A stretch of DNA of 64,000 bases, from NCBI GenBank assembly GCA_016490735.1, contig JAEMWC010000379.1:151501-215500 (forward strand). The letters run 5' to 3'. The position numbers were made by a program, and so were the translations under genes. The stretch is from Pachyseris speciosa (Eukaryota; Cnidaria; Anthozoa; Scleractinia; Pachyseridae). Below, piece by piece: positions 42,534 to 54,481 of the stretch. The notes below the pieces were generated by a model. The model was not told the DNA's origin and did not search any database. It saw only the letters and a program-made list of their open reading frames with translations. Numbering within the stretch: the stretch's first letter is position 1; each line of letters begins with the position of its first letter.

Positions 42534-43039
42534 CCATGCAGAGATATAAACTCCTACTGATTACTGTCGATCTCCATTTCAGTGCCAGATGTGAAATACT
42601 AACGGAAAAATGGTTAAGCCCATCCCTTGAAATGGCTGCTCATTGCACTTAAAAGCTATAGTAAATTAGCCCATTGTTCGATCACTCGTGTACGTCAGTC
42701 TAAAATGGTCTTACATATAAGCACGCGAATACCACGTATTTGATTTTCTATTTCAGTCCTGTCTTACAGAATACTTATATTTCCAATGCACATGGTATTT
42801 TTGCGAGTCGTAATTATTTTACATTTTCCAATCTATTCGGCTGTGCTAATGTTTATCAAATAAAAAAAGATTAAAACGTTCTTGAAATCGAGATCATGCA
42901 ATGGCGGTAATTTTTTGGTACAAAATCAAAAGTGTTTGTAAAGAAAGAAGCTAAGGTAACAGTTAAAAGATAACGCAGAAGCCATTAATGGAGAGTTAAA
43001 AGTCCATTGCTCAACGGTACGTTGACTTCATTGCGTCGC

Positions 43040-43921
43040 TTATGACAGTTGAATCTCATTTGGCGGTGGAGGTTCACGAAAAAATATTATGCGCTTGAAT
43101 CCTTCTTGGAAGTTTGTACTACGAAAAGCGTACAAAATAGGATTAAGGCATAAGCTACAAAAGAATATAAACCAAAAAACAGTTTCAAGTGTTTGTCTTT
43201 TCACCATCACTAAAAATCATAACTGTTTCATAAACTACAACAGGTCCATAACCAATAACAAACCCAGCAGTTGCCAGGATAAATGTGATCACAAGTTTCT
43301 TTTTCTCAGAGCTTCTGTCTTGGTCAGCAGTATGTGTGGCACATAATGTGTGAGTACAGTACAGTACTTTGATTAAGAATCCATAACAGAAAAGAAATAT
43401 TGCTAACTAGGTATATTATGATGAAATAAAGATAGGCGACTTTCTTGTGAGCAGGAACACTTGGAGAATGTTTTGCTCCAATCCAGTAAAAAGGCCATTA
43501 GGAAACAGAAGAGAATACTTGAGATCCAAACAGCAGTGATCGCCCGCTTGATGTTGTCTTGGTTCAACCGTAATCCTGTTCTGAAAGGCTTCAGTAAAGC
43601 GTGATATCTTTCCACCGCTAGTAACGCCAGAGTAAAGGATGAAGCCAAAATGGGGATGCTACTGACAGCTGTAAACTTACAAAAGAATCCTTTGTGGCTA
43701 TCATCAAGGTTGGCGAGTAGAGAGAAAATATAGAAAAGTGGCGGTAAAATGGTTCAGACATCGCTGACAGCTAAGTTTAATAGAAGGTACTTAGTTGTTG
43801 TATGCATGTGTCGTGTTTTGTGAACTATGCGGATCACCAACACATTTCCGATTAAACCAGTGATAAAAAATTTAAGGGCTGCCAATGAAAGGATGATCTT
43901 CAAACTACTGGTATCGGCCAT
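43040..43921 (-). pseudogene. Class A GPCR, tandem copy 4, decayed
   Basis: Homology to the other copies runs from the ATG-like start at 43921 to the TAA at 43040. The clearest open part is 43648-43403 (SSFTLALLAVERYHALLKPF and the following TM4 region). Small indels break TM2, extracellular loop 2 and the TM5/TM6 linker, and a stretch near 43405 and 43190 is deleted. It cannot encode a receptor. Confidence 0.85.
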
Positions 43922-45599
43922 AATGCAGCCTGGTCAGATTTTTCTGCTCATCAGTTATCAAGCGATGCAATGAAAACTGTAAACTGCTCAAAGATCACCT
44001 GGTAACCGCTTTCCCCCGGTTAGTTAGCAAGACTGCATACATCACTCCAAACCAGACGTTTTCTATAGTTACGAAGCCGATTATTACGTAATTTAAGGTT
44101 AAGCTGACAAGCTTATTGGTGTTTTCCGCACAGTGTTTAACAACAAGTACAGACTCAATAATGCGAATTGACGACAGAGGAGCAATTCTCAGTGGTAGTT
44201 TTATTAAAATCGACCTTCTGAAAAACATTATCATGATCATTATTTAAAAGCGAGAAGCTAGAAATGACTTCGGCTATCCTTTCCCACAGTCTTCTTCTCA
44301 AAATAAAAGAAATTAATACACAATTTTATGAAGAATTACAAAAAAAAAAAAATTTTCCCTAATATGAACAGAGGCTAAAGGGAAGATAATAATCATTCTG
44401 AAAGCAGCTTGTGCGTGGACCCTTGCATTTCTTACAGCTCAGAGATGGCTAATTTAAGGACATTGATGCCGACCTACACGGTTTAATATAACACAATTTG
44501 TCATAACATTCTCGTTATAAAGAATGTTTTCAATTCGATGTGAAGAGAATTCACTATAAATTTTACTATATACTGTTATTTGTTTCTCTCTCTTTTTTTT
44601 TCAATATATATTTGATATTTTTTTCAATATATATTTTTTCTTTTTACTTTGGCTTCCTACTTTCGTTAGCTTTCATAGTTATTAAGGAAGCCATTACTCT
44701 TTTTATAATTTCATTTTTTTTTATTGTAACTTGTTCTATTAGGACAAGGGTAATAAACTTGTTGTTGTCAATATAGTGTTGGCTGGTTTAGGCCGGAGCG
44801 GGGTCCCGGAATGGGTAAGTAACTACCTTTGATCTTGCGCCTTGCCGAAAAATGACAATCATTCCTAGAACGTCATGAACGTTGCTCGACGCAATTACCC
44901 AATCCAAGAACAATGACGAGATTGCTACTAGTGAACGATGGTGTGATCGTTCGGGTAGGCGGAAGATGACAAACACGTCATTTTTCGGTATTTTCAACGC
45001 CAATAGCGTTGGTATGTGAAGCAGAATTAACAAAAGCAAAGCTCCGGGCTATGAGAACACCAAAAATTCAAATGTCTGCTATCTTCCGTCTACCCAAATG
45101 ATGCCCAATCCTTCACTAGTACTAGTCTCCTCGTCGTTTTTAGAGAGAGCAATTCAATGTCGTATCCGGTGTTCGTTACCCTTGTCCAGCGGTTTGTAAA
45201 CGCGCGAGAACTTCTGAATGGTTCTGGAGCGCGTTTCTCGACACTCAGTCGCGAAAACGTTAGTTTCGGGTCCGAAGTACCATTTTACACGCACCATGCC
45301 CATCACCAGAAATTCGATTTCTAATCTGATTTCCAATAATCTTTTAAGAAAGCTCGCTATAAAATTGAGATATACATTTAACTAGTTTGCTCAACAAGCC
45401 AGTACGAATCGATAGAAAAGTGACTTGAAAAATACTTCTCGGTCCAGAAATATTTTCTGGAGTTTTGAGAAGTGCACGCCTCACCCGAGAGTACGAAAAT
45501 ATCGGAATTCCGCTTGAGTTGCACATGCTTTGTCCTTTTGCCAAATATATGATCAAATCCATTATTTCTTGTTGTGTTTATGTTTTCCAAGAAAAAAAA

Positions 45600-45790
45600 A
45601 AACAATAATCAAATTTCTAGACCTACTGGATCTTCTTACGAGGGTCGCTCGATTGTGCGAGCGTGGGCAACAAGGAACGAAGAATCGAGGTACAAGCTTG
45701 GTTTCTCGGAAGATTATTTAGGTCACCTGAGCCCTCCGTACCTCTTAGCTGGGTGGACCGGCCAGTGACTAGAATTATCTATTCTTAAGC
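45600..45790 (+). repeat. Second copy of the SPPYLLAGW segment
   Basis: The 45574-45768 frame ends LSPPYLLAGW, like the 40184 frame, and surrounding DNA also matches, including 45955-46160 versus 40590-40790. Evidence for a segmental duplication; coding status unclear. Confidence 0.4.
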
Positions 45791-46550
45791 GTATACCGTT
45801 TCTATTTGTTTTTAGTGTTGTTCTTGTTGTTGTTTTTTTTTTTGCCAAGAATACGTGTTATTGGGACCTTGGTCGCAAATTAAGTGCTGTTGCCATGATT
45901 TGCGCTGGAAACGTATGGTTTTAAATGAATTGTTTGGTTTGAATTTCAAATAATGAGAAGATTGCTGAATTTTTATGTAGTTTTGTGACTGCTTTACTTG
46001 CAGCCTTAAAAAGAGGATCCACTGCAGTCCATGAGATGCACGTATTGACTGATTAATTTTTAGAAGTGAAGAGTGTGCCACATTGAGCAGTGTTTCTCTG
46101 TCATGCAGATCAGTCCCTTTAGACAGTGATTAACAAATGGCAGGCTGTTCTTGATAGAGAAGTCAAATGGAAAGTTCGAATGAAAATTGTGAGGCTTTCA
46201 AACCCAGACTTTAAAAGCCATTATCCATTCTAAAGATTAGAGTAGGATGTGTTGTGAATATGATGCCACTTTTCAGTACTGCTGTTGTTCCAAGACTGAG
46301 AAACTTTGCTTGTTGGTGCATTCAGGCATTTACCTCCCTCTATCAAAGTGAATGAAGATGGGAGAACAGAACAGACTAGTTAGTACAGAATGAGAAAATT
46401 GTATCAAGTTGACTCATCATGCTTTGGGGAATTCGATCTGCTTGTAATATTGAGGTTATTTCTATTTAGAGATCCCCAAAAACGTGGCTTTTATGGAAGC
46501 ACTTTACAATGATCTGTCTTGTTAGATGCATTACTGTAGTTAAAAATAGT

Positions 46551-46614
46551 AGTGGTGGTGATGATGATGATGATGATAATGATGATGACGACGACGGCGG
46601 CGACGACGATGATT
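46551..46614. repeat. GAT/GAC microsatellite
   Basis: Tandem GATGATGATGAT and GACGACGGCGGC units. Confidence 0.9.
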
Positions 46615-47224
46615 TAATATTCATAATTCCGTTGTTCCTTTGGAAGGTGCTCACATGCACATAACAATCAAAATGAAAATAAACTGAAAACATACGAGAA
46701 AAATAACTATCAAATTAAAAGATAGAAATTATTAGTAACAGGACCTCTGTTGTTCATTTGGTCTGTGATCTCTTTGATCATACCAGTGATTGAGAAAATT
46801 CCACTCCTACTGAATCTACACTCTAAACAATTTCCTACCTCATGTGAGGATAAACTAAACTTCATTATGATTCAACGTCGCTGTTCAAAATGGAGTCTAA
46901 GTAACAGGAAGACGATGAGAGGGAGATATAACAAGTACTATCCTGGGCAAAATTACCTGGACACTTTCAGAAAAATAGTTTAGAAGGTTATTTAAATAAA
47001 CTATCGCAGGTCATGTGCATGAAATGAGGACAATCCTAAGGAAACAGGATCAAAAAAACAAGACATTATAACAATTAATGCTCTTAGTTTTGCTAAGGGA
47101 GCAAAATTTAACCTAAAAGCAACCTAGTTCCCAGGGATTTTTCTCCAAGTGAGGGGGAAAGCCCTGGGAGCGAGGTTGATTTACAAGTCGAAATGAGCAA
47201 GTTTTGATCTCAGCTCTTCAACTG

Positions 47225-47600
47225 ATCTGGTCATTGGCCCTACTTTAGGCCATTATCTTATGCGGAAGGTCGCGAATTCAAACCCCGGCCAGCTCAATAC
47301 TGAGGGTCAAGGTCTTTAAATAATTGAGCAGAGAGTGTTGCATGACATCTGCAAATGGTTAGACTTTCTAGCTTTCTCGGATAAGGGCCGTAGGCCCCTT
47401 CTCACAACACTTCATAATTGATTCTGGGAGACGATAAAGAACCACTAAGGACCTAATGAACCCTGGCTGTAATCACCTTTTGTGTCCAACCTAACTCTTA
47501 GCACGAGTTGTCTAGACAACCCTATATGTAGGGAAGTAGCTCCTGTTCAGGAGTTTGCTACAATACAGTGATTACTGTATTGGGAAACGTTTAGTAAACT
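47225..47600 (+). mobile_element. tRNA-derived SINE, older relative of the 26087 element
   Basis: Begins with a decayed tRNA-like head (B box GGTCGCGAATTCAAACCC at about 47265), then the same central block TCTGCAAATGGTTAGACTT and CTTTCTCGGATAAGGGCC as the SINE in Polinton B. The downstream part differs. Ends not sharp. Confidence 0.7.
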
Positions 47601-48119
47601 AAAGTGAAGTGAATACTGATAAGCTTAAGAAGGGCGCCATCTATTTCAGTGCCAGAAGTGAAATCTGACCAATGGAAAATGAAGAAAAAATTGGAAATAA
47701 TCCCATGAAATAGATGGTCATTTCACTAAAAAGCTATAGAATTCAAGCGCATTGTTCGCTCGTGTACGTTTCAAAGTGGTGTTATATACGCACGGAAATA
47801 CTACGTAACTATTTAATCTTCTATTTTGTTGTCTTATAGAAACCTTACGTTTCAAATGTGCATGGTATTTTTTGCGAGTCGTAAGTATTTTACATTTTCT
47901 GATCTATTTGCCTATGCCAATTATTATCAAACTAATAACATCTTGAAATCAGTTTCACTACGAAATGGCTGTAATCTTTCGGTGAATTTTAACTAACTTA
48001 AACTGAAAATGTCTATAAATAAAGAACACAATTATATATACTTTAAAACCCGCGGGAAAAATGGATAAATCGTTGGAGTTACAAGTCCATTCACGGCTCA
48101 ACAATTGAATTCGATTCGT
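47601..48119. other. 3' flank of GPCR copy 5
   Basis: 47640-47720 has weakly mirrored ATCTATTTCA/TGAAATAGAT segments. From 47780 it is the conserved GPCR 3' flank. No gene. Confidence 0.5.
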
Positions 48120-49034
48120 TTATGATAGTTGAATCTCATTTTGTGGCAGAGGTTCACGGCAAAAAATTATTCCTTTAAATCCTTTTTGGAAGTTTGTACT
48201 GCGAAAAGCGTACAAAATAGGATTAAGGCATAAGCTACAAAAGAATATAAACTGAAACACAGTTAAAAGGGGAGAATATGCAAAGATAGACTTTTCTCCA
48301 TCACTCAAAATCATAACTGTTCCATAAACTGCAACAGGTCCATAACCAATCACAAAACCAGCAGTTGCCAGGATAAATGTGATCACAAGTTTCTTTTTCT
48401 CAGCGCTTCTGTCTTGGTCAGCAGTATCTGTGGCACATATTGTGTGGGTAAAGTACAGTCCTTTGATTAAGGATCCATAACAGAAAAGAAATACTGTTAA
48501 TGATATGTAAACGGTAACTAGGTATACGACGATGGCATAAATTTTGCTGACGTCCTTGTGAGCACATGCGAAGTGTTTTTTGTTCCATTCCAGTAAAAAG
48601 CCACTTGGGAAAGAGAGAAGAATACTTGAGATCCAAACAGCAGTGATGGCCCGCTTGATATTGTCTTCGTTGAGCCGCAATCCTATTCTGAAAGGCTTCA
48701 GTAAAGCATGATATCTTTCCATCGCTAGTAACGCCAGAGTAAAGGATGAAGCCAAAATGGGGATGAGTCTGACAGTTGTGGCCTTGCAAATGAATCTTGC
48801 GTATCCATCATCAAGGTTGGCAACTTGAGAGAAGATAAAGAATACTGGCCACTGAAACAAAATGTTCAAAACATCACTAACAGCTAGGTTTGCTAGAAGG
48901 TAATTAGTTGTTGTATGCATGTGTCGTGTTTTGTGAACGATGCGGATCACGAACACATTTCCGATTAAACCAATGATAAAAAATGGAAGGGCTGACAATG
49001 AAAGGATGAACCCCAAACTACTGGTATCGGTCAT
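48120..49034 (-). CDS. Class A GPCR, tandem copy 5
   Basis: 304 residues, intact. Landmarks: GNVFVIRI (TM1), LAVSD (TM2), FICK (TM3 start), ERY, FACAHKDVSK in extracellular loop 2, YGPVAVYG (TM6), NPILYAFRS (TM7). TM4-TM5 (YAIVVYLVTVYISLTVF) is more diverged from copies 1-3 than the rest, which may alter ligand binding. It is the rightmost copy seen. Ligand unknown. Confidence 0.92.
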   Translation of the reverse strand: MTDTSSLGFILSLSALPFFIIGLIGNVFVIRIVHKTRHMHTTTNYLLANLAVSDVLNILFQWPVFFIFSQVANLDDGYARFICKATTVRLIPILASSFTLALLAMERYHALLKPFRIGLRLNEDNIKRAITAVWISSILLSFPSGFLLEWNKKHFACAHKDVSKIYAIVVYLVTVYISLTVFLFCYGSLIKGLYFTHTICATDTADQDRSAEKKKLVITFILATAGFVIGYGPVAVYGTVMILSDGEKSIFAYSPLLTVFQFIFFCSLCLNPILYAFRSTNFQKGFKGIIFCREPLPQNEIQLS

Positions 49035-49639
49035 GATGCAGGCCGATCAGCTTTTTCGCGTCTTTATTTCTCTGATATGTGGTAACAATGTTGGAAACTG
49101 CCCAAAGATCACCTGGTAACCGCTTTTCCGCATATTTGGCAAGATTGCATAAATTACTCCAAACCATTCCAAATCCCGATTATTAAGTTATTTAAGGTCT
49201 AGCTGAGAAGCTTATTGGCGGTTTTCGAAGAGGGTTTAACGTGAATTATAGAAATTAATGCAAATTGACGAACTGGCTGGTGCAATTCTAAAAGGCAGTT
49301 TTATTATTACAATCGACTCTCACGGAAACATAACAGTTTAAAAATGAGAAACTGCAATTGACTTCGACCATCTTTGCCCGGAGGACAAACAGCCATATTC
49401 TTAAAATAAAAATAAATACATAAATGAACAATTATGATAGCAAAAAAATAATTCTTTTTCCATAATATCAATCGAGTCTTAATGGAAGACAATAATCAGT
49501 CTGAGAGCAGGTATTCCGTTGACTGTTTTGCATGCATTACTGTTTTACTGACAGCTCCGAAAGCTTAGTTTAGGACATTGGTCAGTGTCTAAATGCATTA
49601 CCTACTGTACTATCTACCACCAACGGATCGCACTGGAAA

Positions 49640-50040
49640 GTTGGTTTACTAACTTAGAACAGACACCACTGAACCGTTGTCAACAGCTTCCCGCACCTTA
49701 CAAACGACTTATTGACGATATCAACAACAGACAAACAATAGACACACCGACTAATTCGACTAACAATACACCTACGAACGTTTGACTAACAAAAGACGGA
49801 TCGAAACGAACCAATCACGGTTTACAGTCTTCACAGCCAATAACATCACGGCTTAACGGACAGACAACCAATAACATCACGACTTCATTGACCAATCACA
49901 TCAACGACCAGAGTACTTATACCATCTCCTGACGTTATTCCAATCACTTGACTCTGATGATGACTTCCGCTCAGGTTGTCGAAACGTCAGTCAATGTCAC
50001 CACAAACAGTCCTTCTCAGGATTACACTCACCCGGACGAT
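49640..50040 (+). repeat. Dispersed cnidarian repeat, probably a retroelement 3' region
   Basis: Contains CCAATCAC/CCAATAACATCAC repeats and a block (about 49957-50035) reading CTTCCGCTCAGGTTGTCGAA that I associate with abundant cnidarian retroelement tails. It sits inside the duplicated unit and is missing from the copy at 33.7 kb, so it is an insertion. Class not certain. Confidence 0.5.
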
Positions 50041-50478
50041 CGTGCTTCACTTAGTTATGATAATACACATTGTTATTGCATTCCCGTTTTGAAGAATGTC
50101 TTTAATTCGACTTAAACAGAAATCCTTTTAAAGTTTACTATACTTTTATTTAATTTTTGTTTCTCAAATATAGTGTTGGCTGATTTAAGGGGAGCGGGAG
50201 GGGTAAGCAGTTACCTTTCATCTTGCCGCCTGTTCGTTCTTCTTTCCAGCGGTCGGGTAAAGAGTGACTCTGGAAAGTTCTTATCCGAACATCCGAGATT
50301 ATGATTCGATACTTTTTTCGTTCCTTTTAATTGGCCCAGAGCCTAGCAGGTAACCTACAAATAACGGTCTACAAATGGTCTGCTCGTGCGCATTACCGTC
50401 TAACTGTGATTTTGCTCCGTATAATATTCTGCTCATGCGTAGTTGGGTCCACGCGTCCATGCTCTTCAAATTCAGTGA

Positions 50479-50533
50479 AAATTGCAGATCAATTATTTGC
50501 CTCAGCCTTCGGCTTCGGCAAATAATTCATCTC
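50479..50533. repeat. Second copy of the CAGATCA hairpin
   Basis: Same element as at 34139-34193 (arms CAGATCAATTATTTGCC / GGCAAATAATTCATCTC). Confidence 0.7.
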
Positions 50534-51800
50534 CTCGCCGCCGACAAATCATGATATTTTGGTTAACCTCGTCCAATAATTGTTAAACGATATCGGACTT
50601 CCGCTTGAGTTGCGCATACTTAAGGGCCGATTATGTAAACGATGTTTAGACCGGGGTTAAGAAAGTCTTGGTGTAAACCGGGTTTTAGCGTACAATTTCA
50701 ATTTTTTTAACGGAACCTCGTCTAGACGGCGTCTAACAGTCGACTAACAAACAATGGCAGCCTAAACCAGGTTACAGATTGGTTTAAGCCTCCTTTAGTC
50801 ATATTGTTTTTAATGATGAATAAGGTAGCACATTGCAGGGAACTGTGATTGGGCACAAATCATCACTGGGTACCCAATACTTGTATATGCTTATCATTTG
50901 TAGTGGTTATTGGACACGGTATGATTGGCGCATTGACAGTATTGTTAAAGTCAAGAGGCTATTAATGCCTGCCTATAACGGTTTTATTCCCCGGGAAACT
51001 AAGAAAAATATTGGCTGCCGTGTTGTTCTTCATAAACTTAGTCGATTTAAATGTTCTTAAAACATAGCCAGTCTTAAAGTCTTAATGATGCTGACAGTTT
51101 CGATGACTGTCAGCCATCTTTATCAAAACTTGAAAAACATTAAAAGTGTCAGAAGCCTTAAATAGGCTTCTGAAGGTGTTAATTATTGCGATAAACGCGC
51201 AAAGTCACCCTGTAGACGCCCCCTCCCCCTGGTTTGGGGGTGGAGATCACTTGTGTCCATATGGGAGAAAGCTGATAGGCTCCTTCGTCCCTGTTCATAG
51301 TAGGAGTGTTCAATCTAATACATATGCTTTCTTTGATCCATCGCTTAAACTTGTCGCTTTCCTGCTCAACTATTTCACTTGCTTTCCAATTCATATAATG
51401 ATTGTTCTGACAGAGGTGGTCTGTTATGGCTGATTTATGGTGTTCATTGGTAGATGCTTATGTATTGTCGCAGCTCTAAGAGTAACTTGGAGGATAGAAT
51501 GGAATAACAATGTGTTTGCCGAAAAGAAAGTACTATTAGAACTGGCAGATGCCGTCGAGTAAGTATAAGGCTAAGAAGTAGAATTGTCGCGTTGTTGGCA
51601 ACTGCAAATACCAACCTGGCGAAGCTCAGCTCGTCGGCATGTCAGTGGCCTCATCCGACCGTCACACCATTTAGCCTTGTAATTTTATATGCTAAACGGC
51701 TTTTAGGTGGATAAGATTATGTAATTGTATAAAATAAGAATTAAGGAAATTTGATTTTATGGTATATACAATGTTTTCATTCTCAGCTGTCCTATAGCCA

Positions 51801-52003
51801 AAAACAAAAAGTAGTGAGGTGCCAAAAAGTAGTTTGAAAGACAAACCATACGTTTCGGGCTTAGCCCTTCATCAGTGGTATGAAACCGATTAATCGTTTT
51901 CAATCGTTCCAATCGTTTTCATACCACTGATGAAGGGCTAAGCCCGAAACGTATGGTTTGTCTTTCAAACTACTTTTTGGCACTTCATTACCTTTTGTTT
52001 TTA
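51801..52003. repeat. Long near-perfect inverted repeat (about 89-bp arms)
   Basis: 51801-51889 and 51915-52003 are reverse complements; the inner 65-70 bp are almost perfect (for example CATACGTTTCGGGCTTAGCC) and the outer part has a few mismatches. The loop is about 25 nt of ATCGTTTTCAATCG-type sequence. It could be a foldback MITE or make a long hairpin RNA. Confidence 0.9.
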
Positions 52004-53079
52004 ACACTTTCATCCGTATTAGTGCCACGCAGTATTTTTGAACTTTTGTTCATCATTTATATCCTATAGCCAATACTGGCCTACGTAGGCCCTAGCCCAT
52101 CCCAACTTAACATCCTATCCAATCCTATCCCATCCCATCCTGGCGCTCTCGACTGTCCAGAAAGAGACTGCTGCATTGAAGGTCACTCATAAGTCATGTG
52201 ATATTACCCGTTTCCCCCATCTCTCCCTTTGCATTGTTGAATTTTGACGGTTGCACAAGGCAGGATTAGGATTCAACATTGCCCAGAGGAAAGGGAAGAA
52301 ATCGAGAAATGCACGAAGAGGAATGGAGGGCCAATGTACAGTTATAGGGACAACCGTATGAAATGACTATTTTGTTAGCTTTTGCACGAGCTTATGACCT
52401 GCACTGTAACAATTCTCCACACCTCAGAAGACATTCTATCACACTTTCTGTTGGAGGATCGGAGGGTCGGTTTTTCAAGACAAGCTGGTATTCTCCACAT
52501 TGTCTCTCTCTCTTAACCAAGAATATAAATTGCTTCTAGCAATGCAAAGTTGAATTCCCCTCCAGATGGAGGTGGTAAGACTCATAGTTACTTCATATAT
52601 ATAAAAACCTCTAAAAACCTCTTCATACCTTAAAAGCCCACTTCCTATTGGCCTATGGGCAATTTGGGTCCGAATTCTGACTTTAATTTTATATTAGGCA
52701 TTCTGAAAAGGAAGAAACGTAGAACAGCGTCATGGTTCTTACATTAAAGCTATTATTTATTTCATGTTTAGACTCACGACCTCAGCAGCAAGCTCTTACT
52801 GCAATTTTTAATTTTTATACCACTTTCAAGAAACGTTGCAGTCCGACTGGAGAACAAGAGGTCTACTAGTGAAAACGGCAATGAACGGGAAGCTGAAAAA
52901 AGTTACTTTGATGAAAGTTTTGAAGACGAGTCCTCTTTCCGAGAGCGAATTAACTCCGACGTTGGAATTCAACATGACGCCTTCTAATATTAAGGACGGT
53001 GCCTCCTAATACAAAGATATTTTTTCGTGGATTATCACTATGATAAAATGTAGATGTCAGTAAGGGCTAACGAAAATTG

Positions 53080-53110
<31 letters not shown>

Positions 53111-53884
53111 CAGAGATAATTAAGCCCAAAGCTGCAAAAAATAGAGACTGTATTGTTTTCCAAAAAACTAAAAAAGCGAAAAGAAGAATGAAATATTTCT
53201 CTGAACATTTCCTTAGAATTCCCGTTTAAATATACCAAGGCAACAACAAACCACAAGCTTTGAAACACATAACAACTGGTGATATAAAAACTACTTTTTA
53301 TGTGGTATTCATTACAAAATCATTGCATTGGAGGCATTTTTGCTCCCTTTTAGTTGAGCAAAAACACAGGCTAAATATATTTTGCGAACTGTGAAAAAAT
53401 CACCATGTGTTGAGTAGGCTTACCACTTTCGTTTTGTGAGGTAAAAAGTGGGGGTCACCATGCGTTTTTTAGAGTTATATTGGTTATTTTCTACTTTTAA
53501 GGCACTGTTTTGGGGGCTCGAGACAATTTTTGCTCTACACCCTCCCTAGTAAGTTAAATATTTGCATGTATTTTCCTTGGGCATGCTGGGATATCCGCTC
53601 TGGCGACACATGCTGGAACAAAAAGATTTCTTGATACTTCGGGAATTAGAGGACATTTTTTCAATGAAGATGGCTTTGAGTGCTCAGAACAAAATCGAAG
53701 ACGTTTTGAGATGTGCATTTTGCGTAAATTTCAAAGTTTTTTCAGGTATAACTTGCCCTTTTAGGCTCTGACGAAGTGGAAGACAAACACAGTGTACGTA
53801 AGATCACGTTTTAGTAGTATAGTACTTGGGGGTACCAGATCATTTTTACATTTCACGGTTTCAACATTTTGATCTCGTATTTTT

Positions 53885-54481
53885 GATCTCGTATTTTGGA
53901 ATCTATAGTTTATTAAAAATGCGTGACTTTCTCGGAAAAATCACCAAGCGTGACATTCTCGGAAAAACAGGAAATGAGTCATGGTATATCCTATTGTTTC
54001 AGATCACGAGACGGTCGTATGATTTCCTACACGTAAGAAACACATTCACCTTTTTCTACAACACGGATAAGGAAAGGAACTGAACTTTTTAGATTTTATA
54101 ATGGTCTCGTATTCTGGTCTCGTATTTTGGAATCTATATATTTTTGAAACTTCTCTCCATCCGATGATACAATTTGATGATAACGTATTCTGGTCTCGTA
54201 TTTTAGGAATCTATATATTTTTAAAACTACTCTCCATCAGATGATACAATTCGATGCTATCATATTATGATCTCGTATTTTGCAATCTATAGTTTATTAA
54301 AAATGCATGACATTCTCGGAAACATCACCAAGCGTGACATTCTAGGAAAACAGGAAATGAGTCATCGCCTATTGTTTCAGATCACGAGACGGTCGTATGA
54401 TTTCTTACACGTAAGAAACACATTCACCCTTTTCTACAACATGGATAAGGAAAGGAACTGAACTTTTTAGATTTTATAATG
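53885..54481. repeat. Direct repeats next to the PolB 3' end
   Basis: 53885-54102 and 54269-54481 are related, about 215 bp each, beginning GATCTCGTATTTTG and ending GAACTTTTTAGATTTTATAA. Between them are two copies of a shorter unit of about 80 bp (54104-54185, 54186-54263). The end of the second large repeat includes the last PolB codons, so the first copy carries a duplicate of the gene end. Confidence 0.85.

Larger units (their letters stand above)
39756..43039. other. Host sequence between GPCR copies 3 and 4
   Basis: No confident gene. 40180-40800 is one arm of a duplication whose other copy is 45600-46170; its frame 40184-40432 is described separately. 41000-41060 is a GC-rich stretch with GGCCCGAAGGCCCGGGCC. 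A palindrome is at 41372-41431 and a hairpin element at 42414-42533. 42720-43040 is the conserved 3' flank of the GPCR unit. Confidence 0.5.
43922..47224. other. 5' flank of GPCR copy 4 and host sequence
   Basis: No confident gene. It holds the shared upstream block (43922-44200), a T/AT-rich stretch (44570-44660), the GGTAAGTAACTACC block (44812), the second arm of the 40 kb duplication (45600-46170) and a GAT microsatellite (46551-46614). Confidence 0.5.
49035..53884. other. 5' flank of GPCR copy 5 and host sequence up to the second Polinton
   Basis: No confident gene. 49035-49330 is the shared upstream block; 49480-50620 is the second copy of the 33.6-34.3 kb unit. 49640-50040 is a dispersed repeat and 51801-52003 a long hairpin. 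52990-53140 and 53440-53500 share TGGGGGTMACCATGC-type segments (an unclassified repeat). The start of the second Polinton is not visible as a TIR. Confidence 0.5.

Noticed and set aside
53826..54461. Frames of 85 and 64 codons in the repeats left of PolB C (repeated ITRRSYDFLHVRNTFT)
   Set aside because: Shared sequence follows from the DNA duplication; no start context, domain or codon evidence for coding.
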